Notes: a model not told the origin generated them from the letters alone. A stretch of DNA of 64,000 nt from Streptomyces piniterrae (GCF_005048155.1 NZ_SUMB01000005.1:419372-483371), one strand, 5' to 3'. Positions 48,858 through 58,500 are shown, numbered from the stretch's first letter. Translations and numbers: made by a program.

Positions 48858-49883
48858 GTGTCATCGGCTGGGGGATCCGGGGGTTGGTCGCGTATGCACG
48901 CGCCAGATGGGCGAGATGGGCGAGATGGGCCGGATGGGGCAGTTCCGCGGGTGGGTGGGCGAATTGGCCCCTACGTGGTCATATCCGGGCTGGACGACGC
49001 GGCGTCCCGCATCCCCGTACCCGAGAGCCGCTTCATCGCGCGCAGCGCGGACGGCGACCGCACCGTCCTGATCAGCGTGCCGCTGCCCGGCGCCGACCCC
49101 GGGCGCTTCCTGGCCGAGGCCGGGGCGTCCCGCTATCTCCTCGGCCCGTGGTCGTCCCCGGCGGCCGCGCTCGCCGGGCCCGGCGAGGAGCCATGGCACG
49201 CCCGCCCGTATCTCCCCGCGCTGCCGCTGCCCGCCGCCCTCACCGTCCACGGCGGGCCGCTCCCCGAGCACACCGTCCGGGCGCTCGGCGCGGCCCTCGT
49301 GGACACCCTCGTCATCGGGCACGGACAGGCCCTGACCCATGCCGGTGTGTCGCCGGCCGCGGTACTGCTCGCCGCCGACGGCCCCCGTCTCACCTGCTTC
49401 GGCGCGGTACGGGCCGCGGCCGCCGACGGCACCCCGCGCTCCGGCCTGCCGGGCCTGGAGTCCGGCAGCCTCCCGCCGGAACAGGCCGCCGGCGGCACAC
49501 CGCAGCCGATGGGGGACATCTACGCGCTCGGCGCGACCCTCGCCTACGCCGCCACCGGTCACACCGTCCCCGAACGGGAGGAGATCCCGGCCGGGTTGCG
49601 TTCCGTCATCGGCGGCTGCCTCTCCCGGGACCCGGCGGCCCGTCCGCGGCCGGCCGAGCTGCTGGAGGTGTTCCGTCCGGGCGGCGCGCCGGCGGCGGCC
49701 GACCCGGTTGCGCCCGCACCCGCCCCCGCCGGCGCCCCTTCCGTCCCGTACGCCCCCTCCGCCCCGCCGGCTCCCGGCCCCGGCTGGCTGCCAGGCCGGG
49801 TGATCGCCGCCCTCGCCCACCAGTCGGCCAGGATCCTCGCCGCCGACATCCCGGCGGCGCCCACCGCCCCCAGCCAGGACTGA
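48858..49883 (+). CDS. degenerate protein kinase (pseudokinase-like)
   Basis: 341 aa. Kinase-fold traces remain: GGRIGPYVVISGLD at the glycine-loop position, HAGVSPAAVLLAADGPRL at the catalytic loop, GLESGSLPPEQAAGG at the APE region, MGDIYALGATLAYAATGHTVP for helix F, and CLSRDPAARPRPAELLEVF for helix I. The catalytic HRDxKxxN is replaced by HAGVSPAAV, and no DFG or invariant Lys is seen, so it should not phosphorylate. The N-terminus has a short 9-bp repeat encoding GRDGRDGPDG. It lies 7 bp upstream of an intact kinase. Probable scaffold or regulator. Confidence 0.75.
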   Translation: MSSAGGSGGWSRMHAPDGRDGRDGPDGAVPRVGGRIGPYVVISGLDDAASRIPVPESRFIARSADGDRTVLISVPLPGADPGRFLAEAGASRYLLGPWSSPAAALAGPGEEPWHARPYLPALPLPAALTVHGGPLPEHTVRALGAALVDTLVIGHGQALTHAGVSPAAVLLAADGPRLTCFGAVRAAAADGTPRSGLPGLESGSLPPEQAAGGTPQPMGDIYALGATLAYAATGHTVPEREEIPAGLRSVIGGCLSRDPAARPRPAELLEVFRPGGAPAAADPVAPAPAPAGAPSVPYAPSAPPAPGPGWLPGRVIAALAHQSARILAADIPAAPTAPSQD

Positions 49884-49890
49884 CGCCCCC

Positions 49891-52116
49891 ATGCCGCTCC
49901 CGCTCACCCACGACGACCCGACCGGCTTCGGCCCCTACCGGCTGCTCGCCCGCCTCGGCAGCGGCGGTATGGGCACCGTCTACCTGGCACGCTCCGCCGG
50001 CGGCCGCACCCTCGCCATCAAGACGATGCACTCCCGCATCGCCACCGACACCGCCTTCCGCACCCGCTTCCGTCTGGAGTCCGACGCGGCCCGCGTCATC
50101 GGCGGCCGGTACGGCGCGCAGGTCGTCGACGCCGACCCGCTCGCCGAAACCCCCTGGCTGGCCACCGAGTACGTGCTCGGCCCGCCGCTCGACGAGGCGG
50201 TCGAGGCGGCCGGTCCGCTGCCCGAGCGGTCGGTACGCGCCCTGGGTGCGGCGCTGTGCGGGGCGCTCGGCCAGCTGCACCGCTCCGACGTCGTGCACCG
50301 CGACCTCAAGCCGTCCAACATCATGGTCACGGCGCACGGGCCGAAGGTCATCGACTTCGGTATCGCCCGCGCCCTCGGCGACGACCGCCTCACCCACACC
50401 GGCGCCGCGGTCGGCACCCCGGCGTTCATGTCGCCGGAGCAGGCCACCGGGCAGGAACACACCCCGGCGGGCGATGTCTTCGCGCTCGCCGGCGTCCTGG
50501 TCTTCGCCGCCACAGGGCGTGGCCCCTTCGGCAACGGACAGCCGGCGGACCTGCTCTACCGGGTCCGCTACGGCGAACCCGACCTCACCGGCACCCCCGA
50601 AGCCCTCGTCCCGATCCTGGCCCGCTGCCTGTCCAAGGACCCCGCCGAGCGCCCGGCCACCGCCGAACTTGCGGCCCAACTCCACGACGGCGGCGGCGAG
50701 TTCGCCGACCATCTGCCGGATGCGGTGCTGGCCCTGATCGGCGCGCGGGCGAGCGAGGTCTGGCAGGTCGTACCGCAGCGGCTGCCCGCCCCGGCCGACG
50801 TGCCGGCGACCGTGCCGTCCGCCGACGTGCCCGCCGCGCGAGGCCTGACCCGCCGGGGCCTGCTGATGGCGGGCGCGGGATCGGTGCTCGGCGTGGCCGG
50901 GGCCGGGGCCGGTGTCTGGGCGTGGCTGGGGCGGGGCGAGTCCGCGCCGGGGCCGACGGGGCCGTACGAGAAGCCGACGCCCGGTCCGAGCGTCAGCGCG
51001 CTGAAGAAGAAAAGGCTGGACTCGGTGTGGCAGATCCAGAACGGCGGCACCTATGACGAGGAGTCGCCCGATGCCCCCTTCGTGCTCGGTGGCGTGCCCG
51101 TCGTCGTGGGCAACACCCAGATCTACCGGATGGACCCGGCGTCCGGGGCGGTGGAGTGGACCGCCGACATCGACGGCACCTGGCAGATCGCCTCGGACGG
51201 TGAGCGCCTCTACCAGAACGTCAGGGTCGCGCACTACGACGACCCCGACAGCGGGATCCCGCGCGACGTCGACCGGTTCCTCGCCCGCGTCGACCTCGCC
51301 ACGGGCAAGGCCGGCAAGCACCTCGCCGAGATCACCGACGCGAACTTCGGCGGTATCGACAGCCAGTTGCTGGCGGTCGCCGGCGACACCGCCTACCTGG
51401 CCATCTCGCAGGGCAAGGTCAAGATGTACCAGCGGCAGATCCCCTGGGCCGTGACCGCCGTGGACCTCACCTCGGCGCGCCGGCCGTGGACCGAGCAGCT
51501 GCCGTTCCGGTCGGCGAAGTCCGACCAGTGGCACTTCCTCGCCGCCAAGGTCGTCGGCGACCGCCTGCTGCTCCTGCAGGAGATGAACGACGGCAAGGTC
51601 CGGATCGTCGCCCGGGACACCCGCACGGGCAAGGTCGTCTGGGACAAGCCCTGGGACGTCGGGCCGACCGCCGCGCACCACCCGCTGACGGCCGACGGCA
51701 AGCATCTGTACCTGGGCGCGGGACGGCTGCGGGCGCTGCGCCTGAGCGACGGCAGCCAGGCGTGGGAATCGGCCCCGGGCAAGAGCTACGGGCCCCCGGC
51801 CTTGAAGGACGGCGTGATCTACGCGGTGCAGAAGGGCCTCGGTCTCGTCGGGACCGACGCCGCCGGCGGGATGCCGCGCTGGACGGAGAAGGGCGGCGAC
51901 GGCGCGCAGGCGTCGCCGACCTCCCGCCCCGTCATCGGCACCCGGTACGCGTACACGTACAGCAAGAGCGAGGGGGTGCTGCGGGCGATCGACCTCGCCT
52001 CGCGCACCACCGTCCACCTCTACAAGGCCAACGGGGACCGCTTCACCGCCGTCGAGCAGAGCAAGATGATCATGGCGTCGGGGGAGCACTTCCTCGCCGG
52101 CTTCCCCCTCCAGTAG
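49891..52116 (+). CDS. Ser/Thr protein kinase with PQQ-like C-terminal domain (1)
   Basis: 741 aa. Cytoplasmic kinase domain (residues ~10-275): glycine loop GSGGMGTVY, AIKTMHS with ATP Lys, catalytic VVHRDLKPSN, metal-binding IDFGIA, GTPAFMSPEQA. A Pro-rich linker, then one membrane helix after RRGLLMAGAGSVLGV (~325-345), then an extracytoplasmic ~400-residue beta-propeller of PQQ/WD-type repeats (VEWTADIDGTWQ, TGKVVWDKPWD, DGSQAWESAPG). Layout fits an outside sensor feeding an inside kinase. Clustered with a pseudokinase and a second kinase of the same design. Confidence 0.93.
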   Translation: MPLPLTHDDPTGFGPYRLLARLGSGGMGTVYLARSAGGRTLAIKTMHSRIATDTAFRTRFRLESDAARVIGGRYGAQVVDADPLAETPWLATEYVLGPPLDEAVEAAGPLPERSVRALGAALCGALGQLHRSDVVHRDLKPSNIMVTAHGPKVIDFGIARALGDDRLTHTGAAVGTPAFMSPEQATGQEHTPAGDVFALAGVLVFAATGRGPFGNGQPADLLYRVRYGEPDLTGTPEALVPILARCLSKDPAERPATAELAAQLHDGGGEFADHLPDAVLALIGARASEVWQVVPQRLPAPADVPATVPSADVPAARGLTRRGLLMAGAGSVLGVAGAGAGVWAWLGRGESAPGPTGPYEKPTPGPSVSALKKKRLDSVWQIQNGGTYDEESPDAPFVLGGVPVVVGNTQIYRMDPASGAVEWTADIDGTWQIASDGERLYQNVRVAHYDDPDSGIPRDVDRFLARVDLATGKAGKHLAEITDANFGGIDSQLLAVAGDTAYLAISQGKVKMYQRQIPWAVTAVDLTSARRPWTEQLPFRSAKSDQWHFLAAKVVGDRLLLLQEMNDGKVRIVARDTRTGKVVWDKPWDVGPTAAHHPLTADGKHLYLGAGRLRALRLSDGSQAWESAPGKSYGPPALKDGVIYAVQKGLGLVGTDAAGGMPRWTEKGGDGAQASPTSRPVIGTRYAYTYSKSEGVLRAIDLASRTTVHLYKANGDRFTAVEQSKMIMASGEHFLAGFPLQ

Positions 52117-52147
52117 CCCTGCCGACCTCCGGAGAAAGCCACCACCC

Positions 52148-54253
52148 ATGAAGACCCTCGGCACCGGCGACCCGCTCCGCCTCGGCCCGTACCGCCTGCT
52201 CGGCGTGCTCGGCGAAGGCGGCATGGGCAAGGTCTACGTCGGGCAGGACGCCGAAGGCACCGTCGCCGCGGTCAAGGTGCTCCGGTCCGAACTCACCGGC
52301 GAGACCAACCTCGTCCAGCGCTTCGTCCGCGAGGCGCAGGCGGCGCAGGCCGTGACCGGCAAGGGCGTGGCGCGGGTGCTTGGCGCGCAGACCGAGGGCG
52401 GCCGCCCGTGGATCGCCACCGAGTTCCTGGCCGGCCCGACCCTCGACGAAGCGGTCGAGGCGTACGGTCCGTTCGACGAACCGGGACTGCGCGCCCTCGC
52501 CGCGGCGATCGCCCGCACCCTGGCGGACATTCACGCCACCGGCCTGATCCACCGCGATCTGAAGCCCCCGAACATCGTCCTGACGTCGGACGGCCCCCGC
52601 GTCATCGACTTCGGCATCGCCCGCCCCGAGCACGGCCTCACCCTCACCACCACCGGACAGGTCCCGGTCACCCCCGGATACGGAGCACCCGAACAGGTCC
52701 TGGGTCGACGCGTCGCCGCCCCCGCCGACGTCTTCTCCCTCGGCGCGGTCCTGGTGTACGCGGCCAGCGGCAGACGGGCCTTCGACGGCACCCATATCGC
52801 CGCCCTCCAGTACAAGGTCGTCCACGACGAGCCGGACCTGGACGGCGTCCCCGAAGCGCTGCGCCCCCTCATCGCCCCCTGCCTCGCCAAGGACCCGGCC
52901 GCCCGGCCCACCCCGGCACAGATCGTCGCGGCCTTCGCGCCGCCCAGGGGCGCCGAACGGGCCTGGCGCCGCGGCCAGGTGGCCGCCGCGATCAAGGAGC
53001 GGGAGAGCGGTGTCCATGAGCTGACCACGCTGACCGGGCCGGTCACACCCGGTGCGGAGGGCCGGCTGACCCGGCGTCGGCTGCTCACCGGCCTGGCCGC
53101 GGGCGGTGTGGTCCTCGCGGCGGGTGGCGGCGCGGCCGTCGCGCTCTGGCCGCGTACGCCCGCGCCGCCACCCGGGAAGACCAACCCGTTCGCCTTCCCG
53201 CCGGCCGTCAAGACCCCCGAGGCGCACGTACTGAACGCCAACGACGGCGACTTCATCGTCGGCGGGTCGCCCAAGGAGCTGTGGGGCCCGGTCGAGGCGC
53301 TCGCCGACGACTCACCGGCGCCGCTGCCCGTACGGGACGTCATCGTGTTCGGAGCGTGGGGCGGCGGCATAGCGGCGCACAACGTCGTGGACGGCAAACG
53401 CCGTTGGGCGGTGAAGGACATCCGGGGCAAGGGGCGCTACCTCTCGCTCTCCGACCGGCTGGTCGCGGCCGTCGACACCAAGGGAACGCTGCGCACCTTC
53501 GTCGCCTCCACCGGAGAGCCCCGGTGGACCGCCCACGCCGACGCGGACTGTCTGCTGGCCGCCGACGACGACTCCGTCTACCTCCTGACGAAGGACCGCC
53601 GACTCCGTGCCGTCGGCCGCTCCGACGCGAAGATCCGCTGGACGGTGCCGGTCGCGAAGGAATTCCGCGGCAGGATCTCCCCGCCGGGTGTCGCGGCCCA
53701 CGGCCGGCTGATCCTCGGGACCGAGGACGGCAACGTCCTGGCCGTCGACACCGCCGACGGCCACCACGTGTGGGACGTCCGGAAGCAGTGGGACGCCCCG
53801 ATCCGCCCGGCCGTCCACGGCACCACGGTCTACCTCCACGGCAGGACCCTCACCGCCCGCCGGATCGGCGACGGCAAGGAGCTGTGGACGGTCGAGGCGA
53901 AGGACCCGGCATGGCACAAGCACGAGGACTGGGGCCCGGCGACCGCCTACGACGACGGCACCCTCTACGCCACCCACGGCAACTGGGCCCGCAAGATCAA
54001 GGGCAGCGACGGCAGCAAGATCTTCGAGTGCCGGGGGACGGCCGACCTCGACCGCCCGGTGCTCGTCCAGGGAAACGGCGTCTGGTTCATCGACGAGGAC
54101 ATCTGGAACCAGGTCACCGCGGTGGACCAGCGGACCGGCTACATCGTCTGGGAGTACAAGCTCCCCGAGGTCGACCGCCGCTGGCTGGTCGCCGACGGCA
54201 ACCGGGTCTTCATCATGAACGGCCGATCGCTCTACGCCCTCCCGGTGTTCTGA
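52148..54253 (+). CDS. Ser/Thr protein kinase with PQQ-like C-terminal domain (2)
   Basis: 701 aa. Kinase domain: GEGGMGKVYVG, AAVKVLRSE, LIHRDLKPPN (Pro where most kinases have Ser), IDFGIARPE, TPGYGAPEQV. Membrane helix after RRRLLTGLAAGGVVLA near residue 310, then a PQQ-like propeller (KRRWAVKDI, GEPRWTAHAD, KIRWTVPVA, GHHVWDVRK-like, KELWTVEAKD). 31 bp behind the first kinase and similar along its length, so the pair arose by duplication. A hairpin terminator follows. Confidence 0.93.
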   Translation: MKTLGTGDPLRLGPYRLLGVLGEGGMGKVYVGQDAEGTVAAVKVLRSELTGETNLVQRFVREAQAAQAVTGKGVARVLGAQTEGGRPWIATEFLAGPTLDEAVEAYGPFDEPGLRALAAAIARTLADIHATGLIHRDLKPPNIVLTSDGPRVIDFGIARPEHGLTLTTTGQVPVTPGYGAPEQVLGRRVAAPADVFSLGAVLVYAASGRRAFDGTHIAALQYKVVHDEPDLDGVPEALRPLIAPCLAKDPAARPTPAQIVAAFAPPRGAERAWRRGQVAAAIKERESGVHELTTLTGPVTPGAEGRLTRRRLLTGLAAGGVVLAAGGGAAVALWPRTPAPPPGKTNPFAFPPAVKTPEAHVLNANDGDFIVGGSPKELWGPVEALADDSPAPLPVRDVIVFGAWGGGIAAHNVVDGKRRWAVKDIRGKGRYLSLSDRLVAAVDTKGTLRTFVASTGEPRWTAHADADCLLAADDDSVYLLTKDRRLRAVGRSDAKIRWTVPVAKEFRGRISPPGVAAHGRLILGTEDGNVLAVDTADGHHVWDVRKQWDAPIRPAVHGTTVYLHGRTLTARRIGDGKELWTVEAKDPAWHKHEDWGPATAYDDGTLYATHGNWARKIKGSDGSKIFECRGTADLDRPVLVQGNGVWFIDEDIWNQVTAVDQRTGYIVWEYKLPEVDRRWLVADGNRVFIMNGRSLYALPVF

Positions 54254-54255
54254 AC

Positions 54256-54313
54256 GGCTCCCCCGGGGCGTGCGGGTTCGTGGCGACTCAGCGCCCACAC
54301 ACCCCGGGGAGCC
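54256..54313. terminator. hairpin after the kinase cluster
   Basis: GGCTCCCCCGGGG (54256-54268) and CCCCGGGGAGCC (54302-54313) pair with one bulge. It separates the kinase gene from the convergent DJ-1 family gene. Confidence 0.6.
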
Positions 54314-54335
54314 CCCTCGCCCTCGGCCTCGGCGG

Positions 54336-54914
54336 TCAGCCCACCACTGGCGCCTCCGCCGGCGCCTTCTCCCGCAGCAAGGACACGAACGCCCGCATCC
54401 ACGCCGGCTGGTCGGGCCAGGCGCGGGCGGAGACCATGTTGCCGTCCACCACCGCCGAGTCGTCGACGAAGACGCCGCCGCCCAGCTCCACGTCCGGTGC
54501 GCAGGCGCCGTACGCGGCGGTCCGGCGGCCCTTGAGCACACCTAGCGGGGCGAGCGCGATGGCCGCGTGGCAGATGTGCGCCACGGGCTTGTCGGTGTCG
54601 AAGAAGTGCGTCGCGATGCGCCGGAAGTCGGCGTCGTTGCGGAGATACTCGGGAGCCCGGCCGCCGGGAATGATCAGCGCGGCGTACTCGGCCGGGTCGA
54701 CCTCCGACAGGGCGAGATCGGACGGCCAGGAGTGGCCCTCGCGCTCGACGTAGGTGTCGTAGCCGTCGACGAAGTCATGCGTGACGAACCGCAGCTTCTT
54801 GCGGGACGGCGCCGCGACATGGGTCTCGTACCCCTCCTCCAGCATCCGCTGGTACGGGTAGAAGAACTCCAGGTCCTCGGCGGCGTCACCGGCGACGATC
54901 AGGATCTTGGGCAT
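54336..54914 (-). CDS. DJ-1/PfpI family protein
   Basis: 192 aa glutamine amidotransferase-like fold. KILIVAGDAAEDLEFFYP supplies the acidic residue near the nucleophile, ALIIPGGRAPEYLRND the oxyanion loop, and AHICHAAIALAPLGVL the nucleophilic elbow with Cys. Members act as proteases, glyoxalases or deglycases; which applies is not readable. ATG 54914 with GAGGAG upstream. Convergent with the second kinase. Confidence 0.88.
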   Translation of the reverse strand: MPKILIVAGDAAEDLEFFYPYQRMLEEGYETHVAAPSRKKLRFVTHDFVDGYDTYVEREGHSWPSDLALSEVDPAEYAALIIPGGRAPEYLRNDADFRRIATHFFDTDKPVAHICHAAIALAPLGVLKGRRTAAYGACAPDVELGGGVFVDDSAVVDGNMVSARAWPDQPAWMRAFVSLLREKAPAEAPVVG

Positions 54915-55120
54915 GGTGGACTCCTCGCGGTCGGCGATGCGCCGCACGCCTCGGCGGTCGGCGATCGATGGTCAGCGGTTAATCGGTTCCCCCACGATGC
55001 GTGCGGAACGCCGCCGATCCGGCATACACGGGGACGAATTCCAGCCCTCCCGGAAAATCCACCGGAAGGGCCAACGGAAGGCCCACCGGGTACGACTCGG
55101 AGGTCTGCCTCTCCCGCTGC

Positions 55121-55936
55121 CTACGCCCATTCCGTGACGGTGAGGTCGTCGCCCACCGCCAGCTTCCCGGTCCGCACCACGGAGTACTTCGAGCCGAACG
55201 CCACACCGCCCTCCGGCACCCGCCGGTACGCGGCGAACATCCGCAGCGGCTCAGGACCGGCCTTGGCGCCGGTCTCCTGGTCGACCATGGTGACCGCGCA
55301 GCGGATGGCCAGCTTGGCGAAGCCCAGCTCGGCGCCGCCCACCTCGGCCCGCCGCACCCGGTCCTCCACATGCGGCTCGGGCCACCCGTCCACCACGATG
55401 TTCGGCCGGAACCGGCTCATCGGCAGTGGGGGCTTGCCGGCCGCGGCGAAGCGCTCGTTGAGGTCGTCGAGAGTGGCGCGGGAGAGGAGGTGCAGCGGGC
55501 TGCTGTCGGCGTAGCCGGAGGTGCCCGGGAAGAGGCCGTCGGCCACCCGGTCGTGCTCCGGGGGCACCCGCACCAGCCGGCAGTCGGTGCCGAGCGTCTC
55601 GGACAGCCAGCCGGCGGCCGTCTCGCCCTGGTCGATGCCGCGGTACGGCACACCGAACAGGGTGACGTCCCTGCGGGGCGAGGTGGTGTCCACGTCGATG
55701 CGTACCGGGTCGACTCCCGGCGCGCGCAGGGTGAGTCGGGTGCCGTCGGGGCTGACCTCGGGCCGTACGACCGCCAGCCGGGGGTCCTTGCGCTGGCTGC
55801 GGTAGCCGCCCCGGCCGTCGACCACCATGAAGCCGCGGTCGTGCGGCAGGCCGGCCGGGGTGAGTTCGGCCTCGGCCATCGGGACCCCGGCGCACCCTTT
55901 GACGGGATAGGTGATCAGTTCGACGACTGTTGGCAT
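55121..55936 (-). CDS. MOSC domain protein
   Basis: 271 aa. N-terminal MOSC beta-barrel (ELITYPVKGCAGVPMAEAEL, then GLPHDRGFMVVD), followed by a MOSC domain with RFRPNIVVDG and the conserved Cys in LAIRCAVTMVDQETG. MOSC proteins such as YcbX and mARC bind molybdenum cofactor and reduce N-hydroxylated compounds. Length is normal for the fused MOSC_N-MOSC type. It is separated by 184 bp from the DJ-1 gene, on the same strand. Confidence 0.92.
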   Translation of the reverse strand: MPTVVELITYPVKGCAGVPMAEAELTPAGLPHDRGFMVVDGRGGYRSQRKDPRLAVVRPEVSPDGTRLTLRAPGVDPVRIDVDTTSPRRDVTLFGVPYRGIDQGETAAGWLSETLGTDCRLVRVPPEHDRVADGLFPGTSGYADSSPLHLLSRATLDDLNERFAAAGKPPLPMSRFRPNIVVDGWPEPHVEDRVRRAEVGGAELGFAKLAIRCAVTMVDQETGAKAGPEPLRMFAAYRRVPEGGVAFGSKYSVVRTGKLAVGDDLTVTEWA

Positions 55937-56044
55937 GTGATCACTGTATGGGCGGGCTCATGCCGTGCAACACGCCTGGTGCGCACGGCGGTTGAGCCGT
56001 TCGTCACATGCCGTGGGCCACCGGGCGGAGCGGTTCTGACGCGC

Positions 56045-56668
56045 TCAGGTCCACAGATCGGTGATCGCCACGTCCAGGTCGGCGAGGAGGCGGCGGAGCA
56101 GCGGCAGGGACAGACCGATGACGTTGCCGGGGTCGCCGTCGATGCCGTCGATGAAGGGGGCGGAGCGGCCGTCGAGGGTGAAGGCGCCGGCGACGAAGAG
56201 GGGCTCGCCGCTCTCGACGTAGGCGGCGATCTCGGCGTCGCTGGGCTCGCCGAAGCGGACGGTGGTGGAGGCGGTGGCGGAGACCTGGCGGCCGTCGCGG
56301 GTGTCGATGACGCAGTGGCCGGTCTGCAGGACGCCGGAGCGGCCGCGCATGGACTTCCAGCGGGCGGTGGCGTCCTCGGCGTCGGCGGGCTTGCCGAGCG
56401 CCCGGCCGTCCAGCTCCAGGACCGAGTCGCAGCCGACGACGAGCGCGTCCGCGGCCTCGGCGCGTGCGGCGACCGCGGCCGCCTTGTGCTCGGCCAGGAC
56501 GCGGGCCAGCTCGCCGGGGGTCGGGGCGGTGACCGCGTCCTCGTCGACACCGCTTATGACGACCTCCGGCGCGAGTCCGGCCTGGCGCAGCAGGGCCAGA
56601 CGGGCGGGGGACTGGGAGGCGAGGACGAGACGGCGGGGGCGGGCGGGCGCGGACTGCTCTTCGGTCAT
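56045..56668 (-). CDS. maf: Maf-like nucleoside triphosphate pyrophosphatase
   Basis: 207 aa. Maf/Ham1-type house-cleaning enzyme hydrolysing non-canonical or methylated dNTP/NTP. Motifs: LVLASQSPARLALLRQAGL, VSGVDED-like (ISGVDEDAV), HKAAAVAAR, VGCDSVLELDGRALGKP, TGHCVIDTRDG, and IDGIDGDPGNVIGLSLPLL. ATG 56668 is used; an ATG at 56677 would add three residues, and neither has a good ribosome site. It lies 47 bp behind the PBP gene, same strand. Confidence 0.93.
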   Translation of the reverse strand: MTEEQSAPARPRRLVLASQSPARLALLRQAGLAPEVVISGVDEDAVTAPTPGELARVLAEHKAAAVAARAEAADALVVGCDSVLELDGRALGKPADAEDATARWKSMRGRSGVLQTGHCVIDTRDGRQVSATASTTVRFGEPSDAEIAAYVESGEPLFVAGAFTLDGRSAPFIDGIDGDPGNVIGLSLPLLRRLLADLDVAITDLWT

Positions 56669-56715
56669 GGGCGCCATCGTACGGAGGGCGCCGGACGGAC
56701 CGGCACCGGCCGGGT

Positions 56716-58200
56716 TCAGCCCGCCTTGTTCAGCACGGCCTCCATGACCTTCTTCGCGATCGGGCCGCCGAGCTTGCCGCCGGCGATCTCGGAGCGGTCG
56801 ATGTCCATGTCCTTGGGGTCGACGAACACGGCGACCGCGACGGGGGAGGTGCCGTCGCTCTGCTTGGCGTAGGAGACGAACCAGGCGTAGGGACGCTCGT
56901 CGTTGACGTCGACACCGTGCTGGGCGGTGCCGGTCTTGCCGCCGACGGTCCAGCCGTCGATCTTGGCCTTGGAGGCGGTGCCCTCGTTGACGGTGTACTC
57001 CATCATCTCCTGCACCTTCTTCGCGGTGTCCGCGGAGACGGCCTGGGACATCTCCTTCGGCTCGAACTTCTGGATCGTCGACAGGTCGGGTCCGCGCAGC
57101 TCGTCGACGAGGTGCGGCATCATCAGCTTGCCGTCGTTGGCGAGCGCCGAGACGACCATCGCCATCTGCATCGGGGTGCTGGTCAGGCTGCCCTGCCCCA
57201 TGCCGGTCATCGCGGTCTGCGGCTTGTCGAGCTTCTCGGGGTAGAGGCTCTTGCTGGCCTTCAGGTCGCCGAAGTCCTCGTCGTAGATGTCGGAGTTGAA
57301 GCCGAACTTCTGGGCGGTCTCCCGCATCTTGTCCTTGCCGACCTTCAGCGCGGTGTCGAGGAAGACGTTGTTGCAGGACCACTGCATGCCGGTCTTGAGG
57401 GACGCGTTCGCGCAGGGGGCGCCCTTCACGTCGTTGCCGACCTTCATGGAGCTCAGCGGCAGCTGGTACGGGGCGGGGGCGTCGGTCTTGGCGTCGATGT
57501 CGCTGATCACGCCGTGCTCCAGGGCCGCCGCGGCGGTGAGGATCTTGAAGGTGGAGCCGGGCGGGTAGGTCTCGCGCAGCGCGCGGTTGCTCAGCGGCTT
57601 GTTCTTGTCCTTGTCGAGCGCGGTGAACTTGTCGCCGTCGGAGATGCCGGCGAAGGAGGACGGGTCGTACGACGGCGTGGAGGCCAGCGCGAGGACATTG
57701 CCGTTGCGGGGGTCGAGGGCGACCACCGCGCCCTTGGCGTCGAGGTCGGTCAGGGCCTTGTAGGCGGCCTGCTGGGCCTTGGGGTTGATGGTGGTGACGA
57801 CATCGGCGCCGCGCGGCTTCTCGCCGGTGAGGATGTCCTGGGCGCGCTTGAGGGCCAGCCGGTCGTCCTTCCCGGAGAGCAGCTTGTTGTAGATGCCCTC
57901 GAGGAAGTTGGACCCGATGCCCTGCGAGGCGAAGCCGGTGACCGGTGCGTACATCGGTCCGTTCTTGTACGTCCGCTTGTACTTGAAGTCGCCGGAGGTC
58001 GCCACGGAGCCGGTGATCGGCTGGCCGTCGACGATGATGTTGCCGCGCGGGTAGGAGAACGCCTCGATCTTGACGCGGCGGTTGTGGGGGTCGTTGGCGA
58101 GCTCCTCGCCCTGGACGAACTGGACCCAGGTCGCGCGGAGCAGCAGGGCGAGGATCAGCACCCCGCAGAAGACGGCTATATGCCTCAGCGGCCTGTTCAT
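56716..58200 (-). CDS. class B penicillin-binding protein (PbpA-like)
   Basis: 494 aa transpeptidase cross-linking peptidoglycan. N-terminal membrane anchor (HIAVFCGVLILALLLRATW), then dimerisation/pedestal region with YPRGNIIVDGQPI, then the transpeptidase domain with all three active-site motifs: STFK in YPPGSTFKIL, SCN in QWSCNNVFL, and KTG in VGGKTGTAQHG. This compact form resembles actinobacterial PbpA, a division/sporulation PBP normally found beside ftsW-like genes; here it sits between Maf and small carboxylase-linked genes, so it is probably an additional paralogue. Confidence 0.93.
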   Translation of the reverse strand: MNRPLRHIAVFCGVLILALLLRATWVQFVQGEELANDPHNRRVKIEAFSYPRGNIIVDGQPITGSVATSGDFKYKRTYKNGPMYAPVTGFASQGIGSNFLEGIYNKLLSGKDDRLALKRAQDILTGEKPRGADVVTTINPKAQQAAYKALTDLDAKGAVVALDPRNGNVLALASTPSYDPSSFAGISDGDKFTALDKDKNKPLSNRALRETYPPGSTFKILTAAAALEHGVISDIDAKTDAPAPYQLPLSSMKVGNDVKGAPCANASLKTGMQWSCNNVFLDTALKVGKDKMRETAQKFGFNSDIYDEDFGDLKASKSLYPEKLDKPQTAMTGMGQGSLTSTPMQMAMVVSALANDGKLMMPHLVDELRGPDLSTIQKFEPKEMSQAVSADTAKKVQEMMEYTVNEGTASKAKIDGWTVGGKTGTAQHGVDVNDERPYAWFVSYAKQSDGTSPVAVAVFVDPKDMDIDRSEIAGGKLGGPIAKKVMEAVLNKAG

Positions 58201-58297
58201 CGCACTCCCACTCCCCGCGAGCCCGCGGCCCGCGCCCGAATTGCGCTCTTCGAGAGTGAAAGATGAGTTTCCGGGCGGTGTGGTTGCGCTGGGTGGG

Positions 58298-58426
58298 TCA
58301 TCTCACCACGAGCAGGAACGTCAGCAGCATCACGGCCACGGCGAGCACCACGCCCATCCGACGGAGTTTGGCCTGCGCTTCGCGCAGCTCCTCGGGCGGT
58401 TCGTCGGGCGGGTCGGACCAGAGCAT
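58298..58426 (-). CDS. small single-helix membrane protein
   Basis: 42 aa: MLWSDPPDEPPEELREAQAK, then RRMGVVLAVAVMLLTFLLVV as a single C-terminal membrane helix. Too short for domain assignment, but an acidic amphipathic head, a proper start with AGGA upstream and GC-biased codons support it. It lies 97 bp upstream of the PBP gene and downstream of two perfect palindromes that separate it from accE. Confidence 0.7.
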   Translation of the reverse strand: MLWSDPPDEPPEELREAQAKLRRMGVVLAVAVMLLTFLLVVR

Positions 58427-58450
58427 CCCTCGATCCTGCGCCCGTCGCGG

Positions 58451-58486
58451 CCGTGGCGCCTGAGTACGCGTACTCAGGCGCCACGG
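58451..58486. terminator. 36-bp perfect palindrome behind accE
   Basis: CCGTGGCGCCTGAGTACG followed by its exact reverse complement, with no unpaired base. Read leftward it follows the accE stop by about 70 bases, so it can terminate the pccB-accE transcript; the central TGAGTACGCGTACTCA also has the form of a protein-binding palindrome. Confidence 0.75.
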
Positions 58487-58500
58487 CGCGAAATAACTAG

